NCBI GenBank assembly: GCA_905221605.1
Contig: CAJNDS010001101.1
Span: forward strand, 668,501-732,500
Source: Symbiodinium natans
Taxonomy: Eukaryota > Sar > Dinophyceae > Suessiales > Symbiodiniaceae
DNA length: 64,000 nt
Reading direction: 5' to 3'
Shown: positions 49,401 to 61,600 of the stretch, in pieces
How the letters are laid out: each line of letters opens with the position of its first letter
How positions within the stretch are numbered: the stretch's first letter is position 1
Translations under genes and position numbers: made by a program
The notes under the pieces: generated by a model
Seen by the model: the letters and a program-made list of their open reading frames with translations, nothing else
What the model was told of the DNA's origin: nothing
Databases searched by the model: none

Positions 49401-52400
49401 TGAAGGAAGCACGACAGAAAGAAAAGCCCATGGCCGCCGAAGCGGCACGTGGGGTAGCTTTAACTGCGGGGGTTTAGGGTTTAGGGTTTCGGGTTTAGGG
49501 TTTCGGGTGTAGGGTTTAGGGTTTAGGGTTTAGGGTCGGGTTTAGGGTTGTGAGGTAAGGTAACTGCAGTTCCAACTGGCATGTATGGGGGTGAGAGGAA
49601 GGGGGGTTGGGAACATGTAACCACGTTTAAAACTGCATTGCCAGGTCAAGCGGCCTATGCGCGGCTCCCTGCATAGCTGGGGATCGCTGCAGGTGAACTC
49701 GGCGATCTCGCCCTCTTTCATCCTTGGACAGGAAACCCCGCTTTCGCTTAGGGTCTCAAGGCCTAAACCAACCCTCCCTAGACCCCCCAAGCTGGGGCTT
49801 CCTGCCCTAAACCCTAAACCCTAAACCCTAAACCCCAAACCCTAAACCCTAACCCTAAACCCTAAACCCTAAGCCTAAACCCTAAACCCTGAACCCTGAA
49901 CCCTACACCCCTAAACCCAAAACCCCAGAAGTTCAGGGTTTAGGGTCACCCGAAAGCCCCTGAAACAACCGTCATTTCCCATCACCACGGGCCCTAAACC
50001 CTAAACCCTAAACCCTAAACCCTAAACCCTAAACCATAAACCAGGAAAAAAGGCACCAAAACAATGACGATGAAACACCTATCAAAGAACCTCTGGGTGG
50101 CCCGGTAACCATAGGATTAGGGTTTAGGGTTTAGGGTTTAGGGTTTAGGGTTTAGGGTTTAGGGTTTAGGGTTTAGGGTTTAGGGTAACCATATCCTATG
50201 GGGTTGGTTACTTCATAAGGGGGCCCAGAACCACGAAAAGGGCACCAGTGGGCTGCACAGACCAACAAGCCTTTAAAAAAGAACAAACCCCAAACCCCAA
50301 ACCCCAAAACTTAAACCCTAAACCCCAAACCCCAAATCCTAAACCCTAAGCCCTAAACCCTAAAGCCTAAACCCTAAACCCTAAACCCTCTTCGGCCCAG
50401 CAGCGAGCACGCCGCACACTCCAAAGCATCACAGACCTCTCCAGTCGATGCCCTAGGGTTTAGGGTTTAGGGTTTAGGGTTTAGGGTTTAGGGTTTAGGG
50501 TTTAGGGTTTAGGGTTTAGGGTTTAGGGTTTTGAGTTTCGGGTTTTGGCTTTGGGGGTGCAGGGGCGTTCCTGCTGTTTGGGGTTGGTGGGGAGACCTCC
50601 TCATGCAAGGCCTCGAGAGCCCCCTTGGACCCTAAACCGTAAAACCTAAACCCTAGCCCTAAACCCTAAACCCCAAACCCTAAGCCCCAACCCTCCAACC
50701 CCTAGACCCTAAACACCCCCAACCCTCAAACCCTAAACTCTAAACTCCAAATCGTAGCCCCCAACACCTAAACCCCAAACCATAAAACCCGAAACCCTCG
50801 ACCCCAAACCCTCCAAACCCTAAACCCTAAACCCTAAACCCCAAACCCCAAACCCCAAACCCTAAACCCTAAACCCTACCACTCCCCTGGGGCAGGGCAC
50901 CTCACCAAGTCCCACGCCGAAGCTCAGCGTCGCGCCGGCACAGAGCAGGGCACCCCGGGAGTCCTCATGGTTTAGGGTTTAAGGTTTAGGGTTTGGGGTT
51001 TGGGGTTTAGGGTTTGGGGTTTGGGGTTTAGGTTTTAGGGTTCAGGGTTCAGGGTTTGGGGTTTAGGCTTTAGGGGGTAAGAGCTTTTTTTGTTGTTGCT
51101 GGTGCGGGGCGCGCTTTTTTTCCTGCGGGTGCGAGGGCTCGTGTTCGTTTTTGCTGCGGGTGCCGGAGCGCCTTTTTTTTTGCTGCGGGTTCGGTCGGGG
51201 TGCGATCCTTTTATTTTTTATCTTTGCTGCGGGTACGGGGTGCTTTTTCTTCGGCTGTTTTCTCTCTATTTTATTCTAAAACATCTATGATCTTTCTATG
51301 TTAATCGGAAAGCCAAAAACCACTTTCTTCTCTATTTCTGGATATGAAAACCTCTATTTTCTCTACATTGTAATATGAAAACCTCTATTTTCCTAATTCT
51401 CCTATATTTCAATACGAACCCCTAAATTTCTCTATGGAAAATTAACGAAAACCTCTATTTCTCTCTAGTTTGTCGATATTGTCATCGTTTTCCTCTATAT
51501 TTAATGTGGAAGACATGAGAGAGGATAACATGAGAAACTAATTCTCTGTGCTATCTCTCTATGTGAATTGCAATTAAAAGTATTTTTGTTCCTCTTGTCC
51601 TATTTGAATAGGAAAGCCATTATTTTCTCTGTATGTTAATAGGAAAACATCTATTATTCTCTATAGTTGTATGGTTTAGGGTTTAGGGTTTGGGGTTTAG
51701 GGTTTAGAGTTTAGGGTTTAGGGTTTAGCGTTTAGGGTTTAGGGTTTAGGGTTTAGGGTTTAGGGTTTAGAGCATCCAAGCTCAGGGCCGGTTTCAGTGC
51801 CGGGCACCGAAACCTCCACATGTTCCAAAGAGGCGTGCCCTGCGCAAAGCGCTCGGCTTCTTGTGGCCGTAGGAGGGTCTCTCCTTTTGGGCCCCTGTTA
51901 GGTCGCACTTTCTGGGTTCCCTTTCAGGAACCCCCTGAGGCAGATGGCCGCGTGGCCAAGCAACTAACCACTTCCTCCCTAAACCCCAAACCCTAAACCC
52001 TAAACCCCAAACCCCAAAACCCCAAAACCCTAAACCCTAAACCCCAAACCCTAAACCCTAAACCCTACAGCCCTAAACAACCCTAATCCTAGAAGATCCT
52101 AAAACCTCTCTCTTTTTCTCTATACGTGAATAGAAAAGTTTTATTTGGTCCATATTTTGATATGAAAACCTCTATGTTCTTGTTATCTGAATCGGAACCT
52201 CTATTTTCTCTATATGTGAATATCAAGACCTCTATGTTCTCTATACGATAATATGAAAATCCACTTTTCTATATTTTAGTAAGAAAACATTTTAGTAAGA
52301 AAACCTCTGTTTCCTCTATGTTGTCATAGAAAAACCTCTAATTTCTCCAAATTTTATAACAAAACCCTCTATTTTCTACAGCTTACTATTTTGTCTACAT

Positions 52401-52566
52401 TTTCAAACTTCTTCTTCTTCTTCTTCTTCTCTATATTTCATGAGGAAGACATGAGAGAGGAATACGTGAGAAGCTTTATAATTCTCCATATTTTCAGAAA
52501 AGTATATATATATATATATCTTTATCTCTGACTCGCAAACAACAAGTACTTCTGTTCATGTTTGAA

Positions 52567-52602
<36 letters not shown>

Positions 52603-55600
52603 GTGTATATATATATATGTATATATATATTCTCATGACACAAGCTCTATTTTCTCGATTCTTTACTCAGAAGACGTTTATATTTCCATTTTTAATCGGA
52701 AAGTTCAACTTCCACTCCTAGGAAAGCAATCGTATATTCCCTCTTGTTTTTTCAGGGGGGTTGGGGGGGGGGCACAGCCCCCTCCCCCCACCCATTTGCA
52801 AACACCACGCTCGCATCATGGGTTTGGAAGGGATTCGTATGCTTTGAAGCAAGCTTGCCCGGCTCAAAACAAACGGGGAGGTTGAGGGGGGGGGGGGGGG
52901 GGGGGGGGGGGCAGCCCCCCCCCCATTTGCAAACACAACACTCGTATCACGGGCTTGAAAGGAATTCGTATGCTTCGAAGCAAGCTTGCCCGGCTTAAGG
53001 GGAGCGCAGCCCACGCCATGTCACTCACTCGCCTGCGGCAGCCCCGGAAATAACGCCCGCGGGAAGGGGCGCGGTATGTTTTTTTGCTGTGGGTCCGGGG
53101 CACCTCGCGCCAGGTCACTCACTCACCAGGGGGGGGGGGGGGTCCGGGAAAAAAAGCACCCATAGCAAAAAAACACCACGGGTTCCATGTTTAGGGTTTA
53201 GGGTTTTGCAGGTTTAGCGATTCAGGTTTAGGGTTTAGGGTTGGAGCGGCTTGAGTTTTTGTTTTTAGGGGTTAAATAAGGGGGTTGAAGGTCTGAGGGG
53301 CTTGGGGATTTTACAGCTTCAGGGTCTCAGGGCGTTTAAGTAAAAAGCCTTATAAGGCTTTAGAGTTTGAAGGTCTCTGGGTTTTAGGGCTCGCGGGCTG
53401 AACCCCAAAAAACCGCAGGGTTCTGGGTTTAGGGTTAGGATTTAGGGTATAGGGTTGAGGGTTTAGGTCGCATCCTTCTAGGATAATCTGGCGGTGGGCA
53501 CTGTGAAACGTCAGGATTTAGGGTTTGCAGCATTTAGGGCTTAGGGTTTAGGGCTTCTGAGATTTGGGGCTCGGTTTAGGTTTGGGGTTTGGGGTTTGGG
53601 GTTTGGGTTTGGGGTTTAGGGTTTAGGGTTTAGGGCTGTGGTCCTTGACGGCCTCTACACGCATGGTGCAGAGCTGCCCATCATCGGCCAGCTGCCAGGA
53701 GGGCCAGTCCTAAGAGTGGTCCGGGGTTTAGGGTTTAGGGTTTAGGCTTTAGGCTTTAGGCTTTAGGCTTTAGGCTTTAGGGTTTAGGGTTTGAGGTTTA
53801 GGGTTTTAGGGTTTTAGGGTTTAGGGTGGTCTTGGAGGTTCTTGGTACCTATAACCCAGTTGTAACCGTACTCAGAACCCACCTATCGGCCCCTTAAGTG
53901 CCCTAACATAGTTGTAATGGGGTTACTAAGTATCATGAACCTCCAAGTAGGGTTTAGGGTTTAGGGTCTAGGGGTTATTAGAGGGTTAGGCTTCGTAGGT
54001 CTGTAGGGTTCGTAGGGTTTACAGGGCTTAAAGGACTTCGCAAGGATTTGTTTGAAGTTAGGGCTTCTGCACACCAAAATGAAAAGGGCTTAAGATTTAG
54101 GGGTTTAAACCAACCTTGAAACCCTAAACTCTATCAACCCTGCTAAAAACCCCATAAACCCTAAGCCCTATAAACCCTAAACCCTGAAAACCATAAACCC
54201 TAGACCCTAAACCCCAAAAGACCTGAAAATCCTATAAATTCTATAAACCCTGTAAACCCTATCAAACCCTATACACACTGACCTCTATAAACCCTAAACC
54301 CTAAAGCCCCCTAAGCCCTGAGCCCAAAACCCTCTAAGCCGCAAGCCCTAAACCCTGTGAACCCCAAGCCCTAACCCTACGAACCCTAAGCCCTAAACCC
54401 TCTCAACCCTCTAAACCCTAAAAGCCCTATAAACCCTAACCCCGTAGACCCTGAGCCCTAAACTGAAAGCCTATGAACCCTAAAAACCCGAGGCTCCTCC
54501 TAAAGCCTCTTGGTAGCCCTTTCTGGGGTTAGTTACTTTCATAAGGGAACCCATTGCCCAAAAGGGCAAAAGGGTAGCCCTAAACCCTAAACCCTAAACC
54601 CTAAACCCTAAACCCTAAACCCTAAACCCTAAACCCTAAACCCTAAGGTCCAGAAGTTCCCTAAAGCCTCATCTGCTGCGGGTCCAGGCTCGTCGCGGCA
54701 GCAGAGGGAGCGCTTGCGGAGGCCGCCGTCCTGCGAGGCCGGGAGCCCCAGAGAGCCCGACGTATACTCCTTAAGGAATATCCCTTAGGGTTTAGGGTTT
54801 AGGGTTTAGGGTTTAGGGTTTAGGGTTTAGGGTTTAGGGTTTAGGGTTTAGGGTTTAGGGTTTAGGGTTTAGGGTTTAGGGTTTAGGGTTTAGGCCTTGG
54901 ATTACAAAGGAACCCCTATGATGATTCAAGGAATATACCATTACAATATAGAGGGATCCTTATGATGATTTAAGGGGTATTGGGCTCGGGTTGCAGGGTC
55001 CGGGAGGGCTATGGAACCATACCCAAGGTTATTCGACAGTTTCTTCAAGGGTGATTCAGGGTTCAGGCTTCAGGGTTATGTAATTACCGTTTCAACAGCC
55101 ACCACAAGCCCCTCAGGTTTGGGAGTTGGGAACCTCCTCAAACAAGAGTACCCTTTTAGGGGCTTCTTTTGCCAGGAATGCAGCGGAGGGGTCCACGATT
55201 TTTTGCAAGACCATGTAGTGTTTAGGGTTTGGCTTCTAGGGCTTTCTGGTTCGGGGGCCCCTAAACCCTACAAAAAGTCACCCTGCTTAATAACTACTTG
55301 TGCCAAGCCCCCCAGCCCTCCAAGTGGAGGCCTAAACCCTAAACCCCAAACCCGAAACCCTAACCCCTAAACCCTGTACGCAAACTGAGGGAGTGAGCTC
55401 AAGTATCCGGGCTATATTTCTTGTATCCCCAAAAGGACACCCGGTATATACACTCACCAACATTAAAAGCAACCTTATATATACTCACCGAAGGCAGTAA
55501 TATGAACCCTACTTCATATACATCTTGCAACTGAGTTCTACAAGCCCCTACTGCATGGACCCTTTTGAACCCACATCCTAAACCCTACAGTTCAGGGTTT

Positions 55601-58600
55601 AGGGCTCTAGGCTTTAAACCCTGAACCCCAGATCATAAACCCCGAAGCTGTGCCCCCTGCTAGGCCTTCTCAAAGGAGGCGTCGGAGGTCTCCTAGGTTG
55701 CTCCTTAACTTACTTCTCCAACAACCCAAACAAACTCGAACTTTGTCATTCCTACAAGGTGCGGAAGTGCAAAACGCCTAAATCCGCCTGAAGTTCATCT
55801 GTTGCCTAAGTAAGTTAAGACGAAGTGCTAAGTAAAACGGTTGAGAAGGAACCCGGGGAGCCTGAACCCAAAGCACTGATAAACCCAAAACAACCCAAAG
55901 CCCTTAAACCCTTAAACCCCTCAACCCAAGGGCTGCGGGTGCGGGGCGCGGTCTTTTTTTTGCTGCGGGTGCGGGGGGCGCGTTTTTTTTTTTTTTTTTT
56001 GCTGCGGGTGCGGGGGCGCGCTTTTTTTTTGTTGCGGGTGCCGTGGGGGCGCGTTCTTTTTTTTGCTGCGGGTGCGGAGTGTTTTTGCTGTTTTCTCTAT
56101 CTTTTACTGTGAAGACCTCTATTTTCTCTAATTTTTAATAGGAAAACCTCTTTCTTCTCTATATTTGAATATGAAAACCTCTATTTTCTCTACATTTAGC
56201 ATGAAAACCTCTAGTTTTTCTAATTTCTCTATACTTGAATACGAAAACCTCTATTTCTCTATATTTTAGAACGAAAACCTCTACTTCTCTCTATTTTTGT
56301 CTATATCGTCATAGTTTTCCCCTATACTTAATGAGGAAGACATGAGAGAGGAATACATGAGAAACTAATTCTCTGTGTTATCTCAAAATGTGACTTTTTT
56401 TTAAAGGGTGCGAGGCTGAGGGTTGTTTCGGGTTTGGGGTTTAGAGTTGTTCAGGGTTTCGGGATGTCTAGGGCTTAGGGTTGTGTGGTGTTTAGGGTTG
56501 TTTGGGATTTAGGGCTGCTCAGGGTTTAGGGTCGTTTAGGGAATATGGTTGTTCAGGGTTTGGTGTTGTTTAGGGTTTAGGGTTAGGGTTTAAGGTCCTT
56601 CAGTGACAAGGGTCTCTTAGGGAGGGTTTAGGGTTGTTTAGGGTTTAGGATTGTTTTGGGTTTAGGCTTTTTTGGGGTTTACGGTTGTTTTGGGTCTAGG
56701 GCTATGTAGGGTTAAGCCCTTGGGGGAACCCGTGTTTTCTTTTGTTGTGGGTGAACCCAAACCCAACGAACCCTCATTTCCCAAACCCCAACCCCCAAAC
56801 CCCAAACCCCAAACCCTAAACCCTCAACCCCTAAACCCCAAAACCCCTAAACCCAAAACCCCAAACCCTCAAACCCTAAACCCCAAACCCCAAACCCTAA
56901 ACCCCAAACTCCAAAACCCCAAACCCGAAAACCTCAACCCCAAACTCCCAAACCCCAAACCCGAAACCCTCAACCCTCAACCCTCAACCCTAAACCCTAA
57001 ACCCTAAACCCTAACTGAAAAGCCCGGCTTCGATGAACTCCCGGAGCTCCAGGTGGAGGGTCAGGAAGCCCGCGCCTCTTGTGATCCCAGCTTAGGGCAT
57101 TTGAGGGTTTAGGGTTTAGGGTTTAGGGTTTAGGGTTTAGGGTTTAGGGTTTAGGGCTAGGGTCTAGTGGCTGAGGGCTTGAGGGTTTAGGGTTTAGGGC
57201 TAGGGTTTAGGGTTTAAGGCTTTGGGTTCAAGGCTACCCCCCCTCAGTTCCCCCTGAAGTAACCTTAGTTAGGCTTAATGATCCCTAAATTGGCGCAAGT
57301 ATGGGGGGAACCTAGGGGAGTAGTATAGAGGGGGGTAGAAGGGACACCCATGAAGAGCCCAAACTAAAACACCAAGCAACGAAAAAAAAAAACACACCTC
57401 ACCGGAAGGGCCTCCCCCCCATATCATTCTGGGTCTATTCCTTCAACGCGGGGGGTTCTTCAGGCTCTAGGGTTCAGGGTTCAGGGTCTAGGGTTTAGGG
57501 TTCAGGCTTCAGGGTCTAGGGTTTAGGGTTCAGGGTTTAGGGTTTAGGGTTCAGGGTTTAGGGGAAGCTGTGAGGGGCCTTCCAAAGCTGTGGGAAGGAG
57601 CCCCTTGGGTGCCCCCTGGCACAGCAGGGCCGCGTCCACGCGCACCTGGTTTCGGGCTTGGGGACTGGTAGGGTTTAGGGTTTAGGGTTTAGGGTTTAGG
57701 GTTTAGGGTTTAGGGTTTAGGGTTTAGGGTTTTGGGTTTTGGGTTTTGGGTTAGGTTTAGGGTTCAGGGTTTAGGGTTTAGAGCTGAGGGTTTCGGGTTT
57801 AGGAGTCTTGGGTTTGGGGTTTCGGGCTTCGGGTTTGGGGTTAAGGAGCCCAGGGTGTCGGGTTTACCGTAAGTCAGATTCAGGATGCCTATAGAGTTTA
57901 AGTTCCTTCCGGTATCTTCCGGCTCCGGCCCGAAACTCTCCTAATGAAGAGGCATAGGGAGGGACCCTGGAAGGGACCCCTTAATCTTATTCCCCCTTAA
58001 ACCCCCTCATATGTACCTTATATCGTCCCTATATACCTAAGTGTAGCCCCTAAATGAACCCCCTCATATGTACCTTATATCGTCCCTATATACCTAAGTG
58101 TAGCCCCTAAATGACCCCCAAGGATTCCCTCTAGGGGTCCCTTGTCAGGGTCTCTCCGGTAGTCCCTTGACCTACACCGCAGAGACGTTTACTTTTATAG
58201 CAAGGGAACCCAGAACCCACAAAGGGGCAAAGGGTACCACTCAGCTACCAAGATATTCAGACAAGCCCCAAACAAGCAAAAAAAAACTCTGAATCCGGAA
58301 GCGATGGGATAAACACACGACAAGCCCGGACACCTCAACAGTAACCTCAGCAACCTTCCACCCCCTAAATCCCCTAAACATTCTGACCCTAAACCCTAAA
58401 CCCTAAACCTGAAAACACACTCCCGTGGGAAGCAGCCAGCGTGCCTGGCAGCGTTCGCCCCGGCGCATGGACAAGAGCGCCTACGCAAACCATATTGGGA
58501 GGATCTAGAACCTTCGGGGGCCAAATAACCCCTAAACCCTAAACCCTAAACCCTAAACCCTAGAATCCCTTTTCCAGGTATATGAATCATAAGCCCCTTC

Positions 58601-61600
58601 AGGGTTCATTTTTGGCCTAGAAGAGGTGCGCTTTTCTGAGCCCTCAACCCCGTTCTTGGAAGCCCAAAAAGCCCCAATCGTGGGATCCTCAAAGGCCCTG
58701 CAGCCCAACAGGCTGGGTGTGTTCAGGGTTTAGGGTTTAGGGTTTAGGGTTTAGGGTTTACGGCTTAGGGTGCAAGGCCTCATGGTTTAGGGCCCCGCTG
58801 ATGGCACGCGCGGAGGCTTTCCTGTTGTAAGGCTCGAGTGCCTCTAATATAGGGGTCGGAATCGTTATTCTTTCATCTTCCCTTATGGTCCGAATATATT
58901 GATACAAGAATACCTAATAACCCCCCAAAACCTTATTCTAATTGTTTAGGCCCCTATATTAATCCCCCCTACTCGCTAGTATGAAATACTCCCATTATTC
59001 TTTATATATTAGTATACAGGGAATTTAATTTTAGGGGGAGGTTCATGTAGGGGGAGGGGAGTACCCGGCTTCACAGTCTGGAAAGATGCTTGTGGTTTGG
59101 TTCAGGCCTTCGGGTTCATGGGTTCGTGGTACCTGGGAGGACGGGGAGGGCGGGGAGGGAGGGGAGGGCGGGGAGGGGGGCTACACTCCAAACCCTATAA
59201 ACTTTCCCAAGCCCCGGTTGGGCGGGGGGGTTCCGGGTCCAGAAGAATTCCGGGCGCCGCCAGGGTTTAGGGTTTAGGGGGCGCAAAGGTTCAAAGGGCG
59301 GAGATGCGTGTCCGTGTCGCCCCCACCTTGTCCATGAGCTTCCATCCCTCCTCTGGATTTTGGATTTCTGGAAGTTTTTACCTGAATTACGCGGGAATCT
59401 TTCGTAATTACGATTTTAAGGCACATGTTCCTCAATCGAGGGTCTTTCGGCTTAGTGCTCCATCAGATTTTTGTTGATTTGTTATTATTAAAATTTATTC
59501 AGTATTTTTTGGGGTGGTATTCCATGCAAATGCAGGCTCATAGCGCTTGGAGTTGAAGAGGTTCGCCAAAAGCGCCCAACCTCCTGTAGCTAAGGAGTAT
59601 ACCCCCAAGTTCTCTCGGGATCCTTAGTCTGACTCATGAAGGCATAGTGTTGCAGTCAATTGAGTTCCTTTACCCGCTAGAATCACAAGTTTTCCCGGAA
59701 TATTCTGCCAACTGAGTTCGTTGCGGCCACACGCTCTAATCGCAAGAATTTGGGGTGTAGCCCTAAACCCTAAACCCTAAACCCGAAACCCTGAACCCTA
59801 AACCCTAAGGTTTTGGAATTCAGGCAGCTGCAGTCTGAGGCTCCTTTCTTTCCTTCTGGTTCTGGTTCCGAAAACTCTCTGGTGCAGAGCTCTCTAAATC
59901 TTCCGGGTTTCGGGTTTGGGGTTTAGGGTTCAGGGTTCGGGTTTAGGGTTTAGGGTTTAGGGTTCAGGGTTTAGGGTTTATGGTTTATGGTTTAGGGTTT
60001 AGGGTTTAGGGTTAGGGTTCCATGGGCTCGAGGAAGCTTCGGGGCCCACAGGCCCGGATTAGGATTCAGGGTCTATTGTTGAGGGTGTAGGGTTTAGGGT
60101 TTACGGTTTGTTTAGGGGGGTTTAGGGTTTCGGGGTTCAGGGTGCGGTCCTGGATATGGGAGTACTTGGAGGTTCAAGGTACTTCTAACCCAGTCATAAC
60201 TGTACTTACAATAACCCACTGGTAAGGCCCTGAGTGCCCACCATGGGTATACTTGGGTTATAAGTACAGTTACAATCGGGGGCTTTAAGTACCATGAACC
60301 TCAGAACCCTTTAAAGGAGGTAAGGGACCACGTCAATTGTCCATGTACCCTCAGAGCAAAGTTCCCGCAAAGCTCTGCCCAGCCATCTTCTTCCTTTCTG
60401 CTTACTCAGTCCTCAACCTTCTGGCACCACGTAACCTCTAGTTGGAACTGCACTCATTCGAACACGAACGTGGCAGGGGAATGTCTTAAATTCAACAGAG
60501 AAAGACTGAAGCCTAAACCCTGAACCCTGAACCCTGAACCCTGAACCCTAAACCCTGAACCCTAAACCCTAAACCCTAAACCCTAAACCCTACACCTACA
60601 AAGACTGGAAGAAGGCCTCAGGGATCAACGGATCTCGAAATCTCAGGGAACCCCCAGAAACCTGAAAGATCATGACCCCTCAACTACTGCTTACCAACCC
60701 CCCATAACATGGAGGGTTTAGGGTCAGGGATTTAGGGTTTAGGGTTTAGGGTTTAGGGTTTAGGGTTTAGGGTTTAGGGTTTAGGGTTTAGGGTTTAGGG
60801 TTTAGGGTTTAGGGTTTAGGGTTTACGGTTTAGGGTTTAGGGTTTAGGGTGAGGGATTTAGGGTTTAGGGCTCAGGGTTCAGCGTTTAGGGCTACAAAAC
60901 GAGAATCACCCCTATCATTGCCCCCGCTAAATCTCACTCCAACCCCCCCCCCCCCCCCCCCACACAAAAAAAAAAAAAATCCTTGATGCCGAATTCGAAG
61001 CGATGTGAGCTTTCCAGTGGCGGCATGTCCTCTGTTGCCACAGGGTCAGGGCTTGGAGAGTAGGGCTTTGGGCTTCGGGTTTAGGGTCTCTAAGCCCTAA
61101 ACCCTAAACTCGAAGCCATCGGAGGGGCCAAGTGCATTCCCCGTCTGCGGGTGCGGGTACCGGTGGTGTTTTAGGCCTCTTGCAAACGCTGGCTAGGTTT
61201 TAGGGCTTGGGCTTGGGGATTTAGCGTCTCAGGCCTACATGTCGCCCCTGCGACGATCGTGGACTCACACCCAAAAGCCCTCAACCTGTCAACCCTACAC
61301 CCTGAAACCTGCACCCAACAACCTTACACTCTAAAGCGCTTGTGCCCGTGACATGCTAGACCCTAAGCCCTCAACGCTAGAAAATTGGGGGCTGGCCACA
61401 AGATGTCCTCAATGACATGTTCGAGCTCGTCCCGCGTCCAAAGCCTTCCACTATCTGAATCTTCGGGTTCCTGTTATTGGGTTTAGGGTTTAGGGTTTAG
61501 GGTTTAGGGTTTAGGGTTTAGGGTTTAGGGTTTAGGGTTTAGGGTTTAGGGTTTAGGGTTCATTCGGTCCATCTTAAATGTGGCCAGGAGCTCGAAACAA

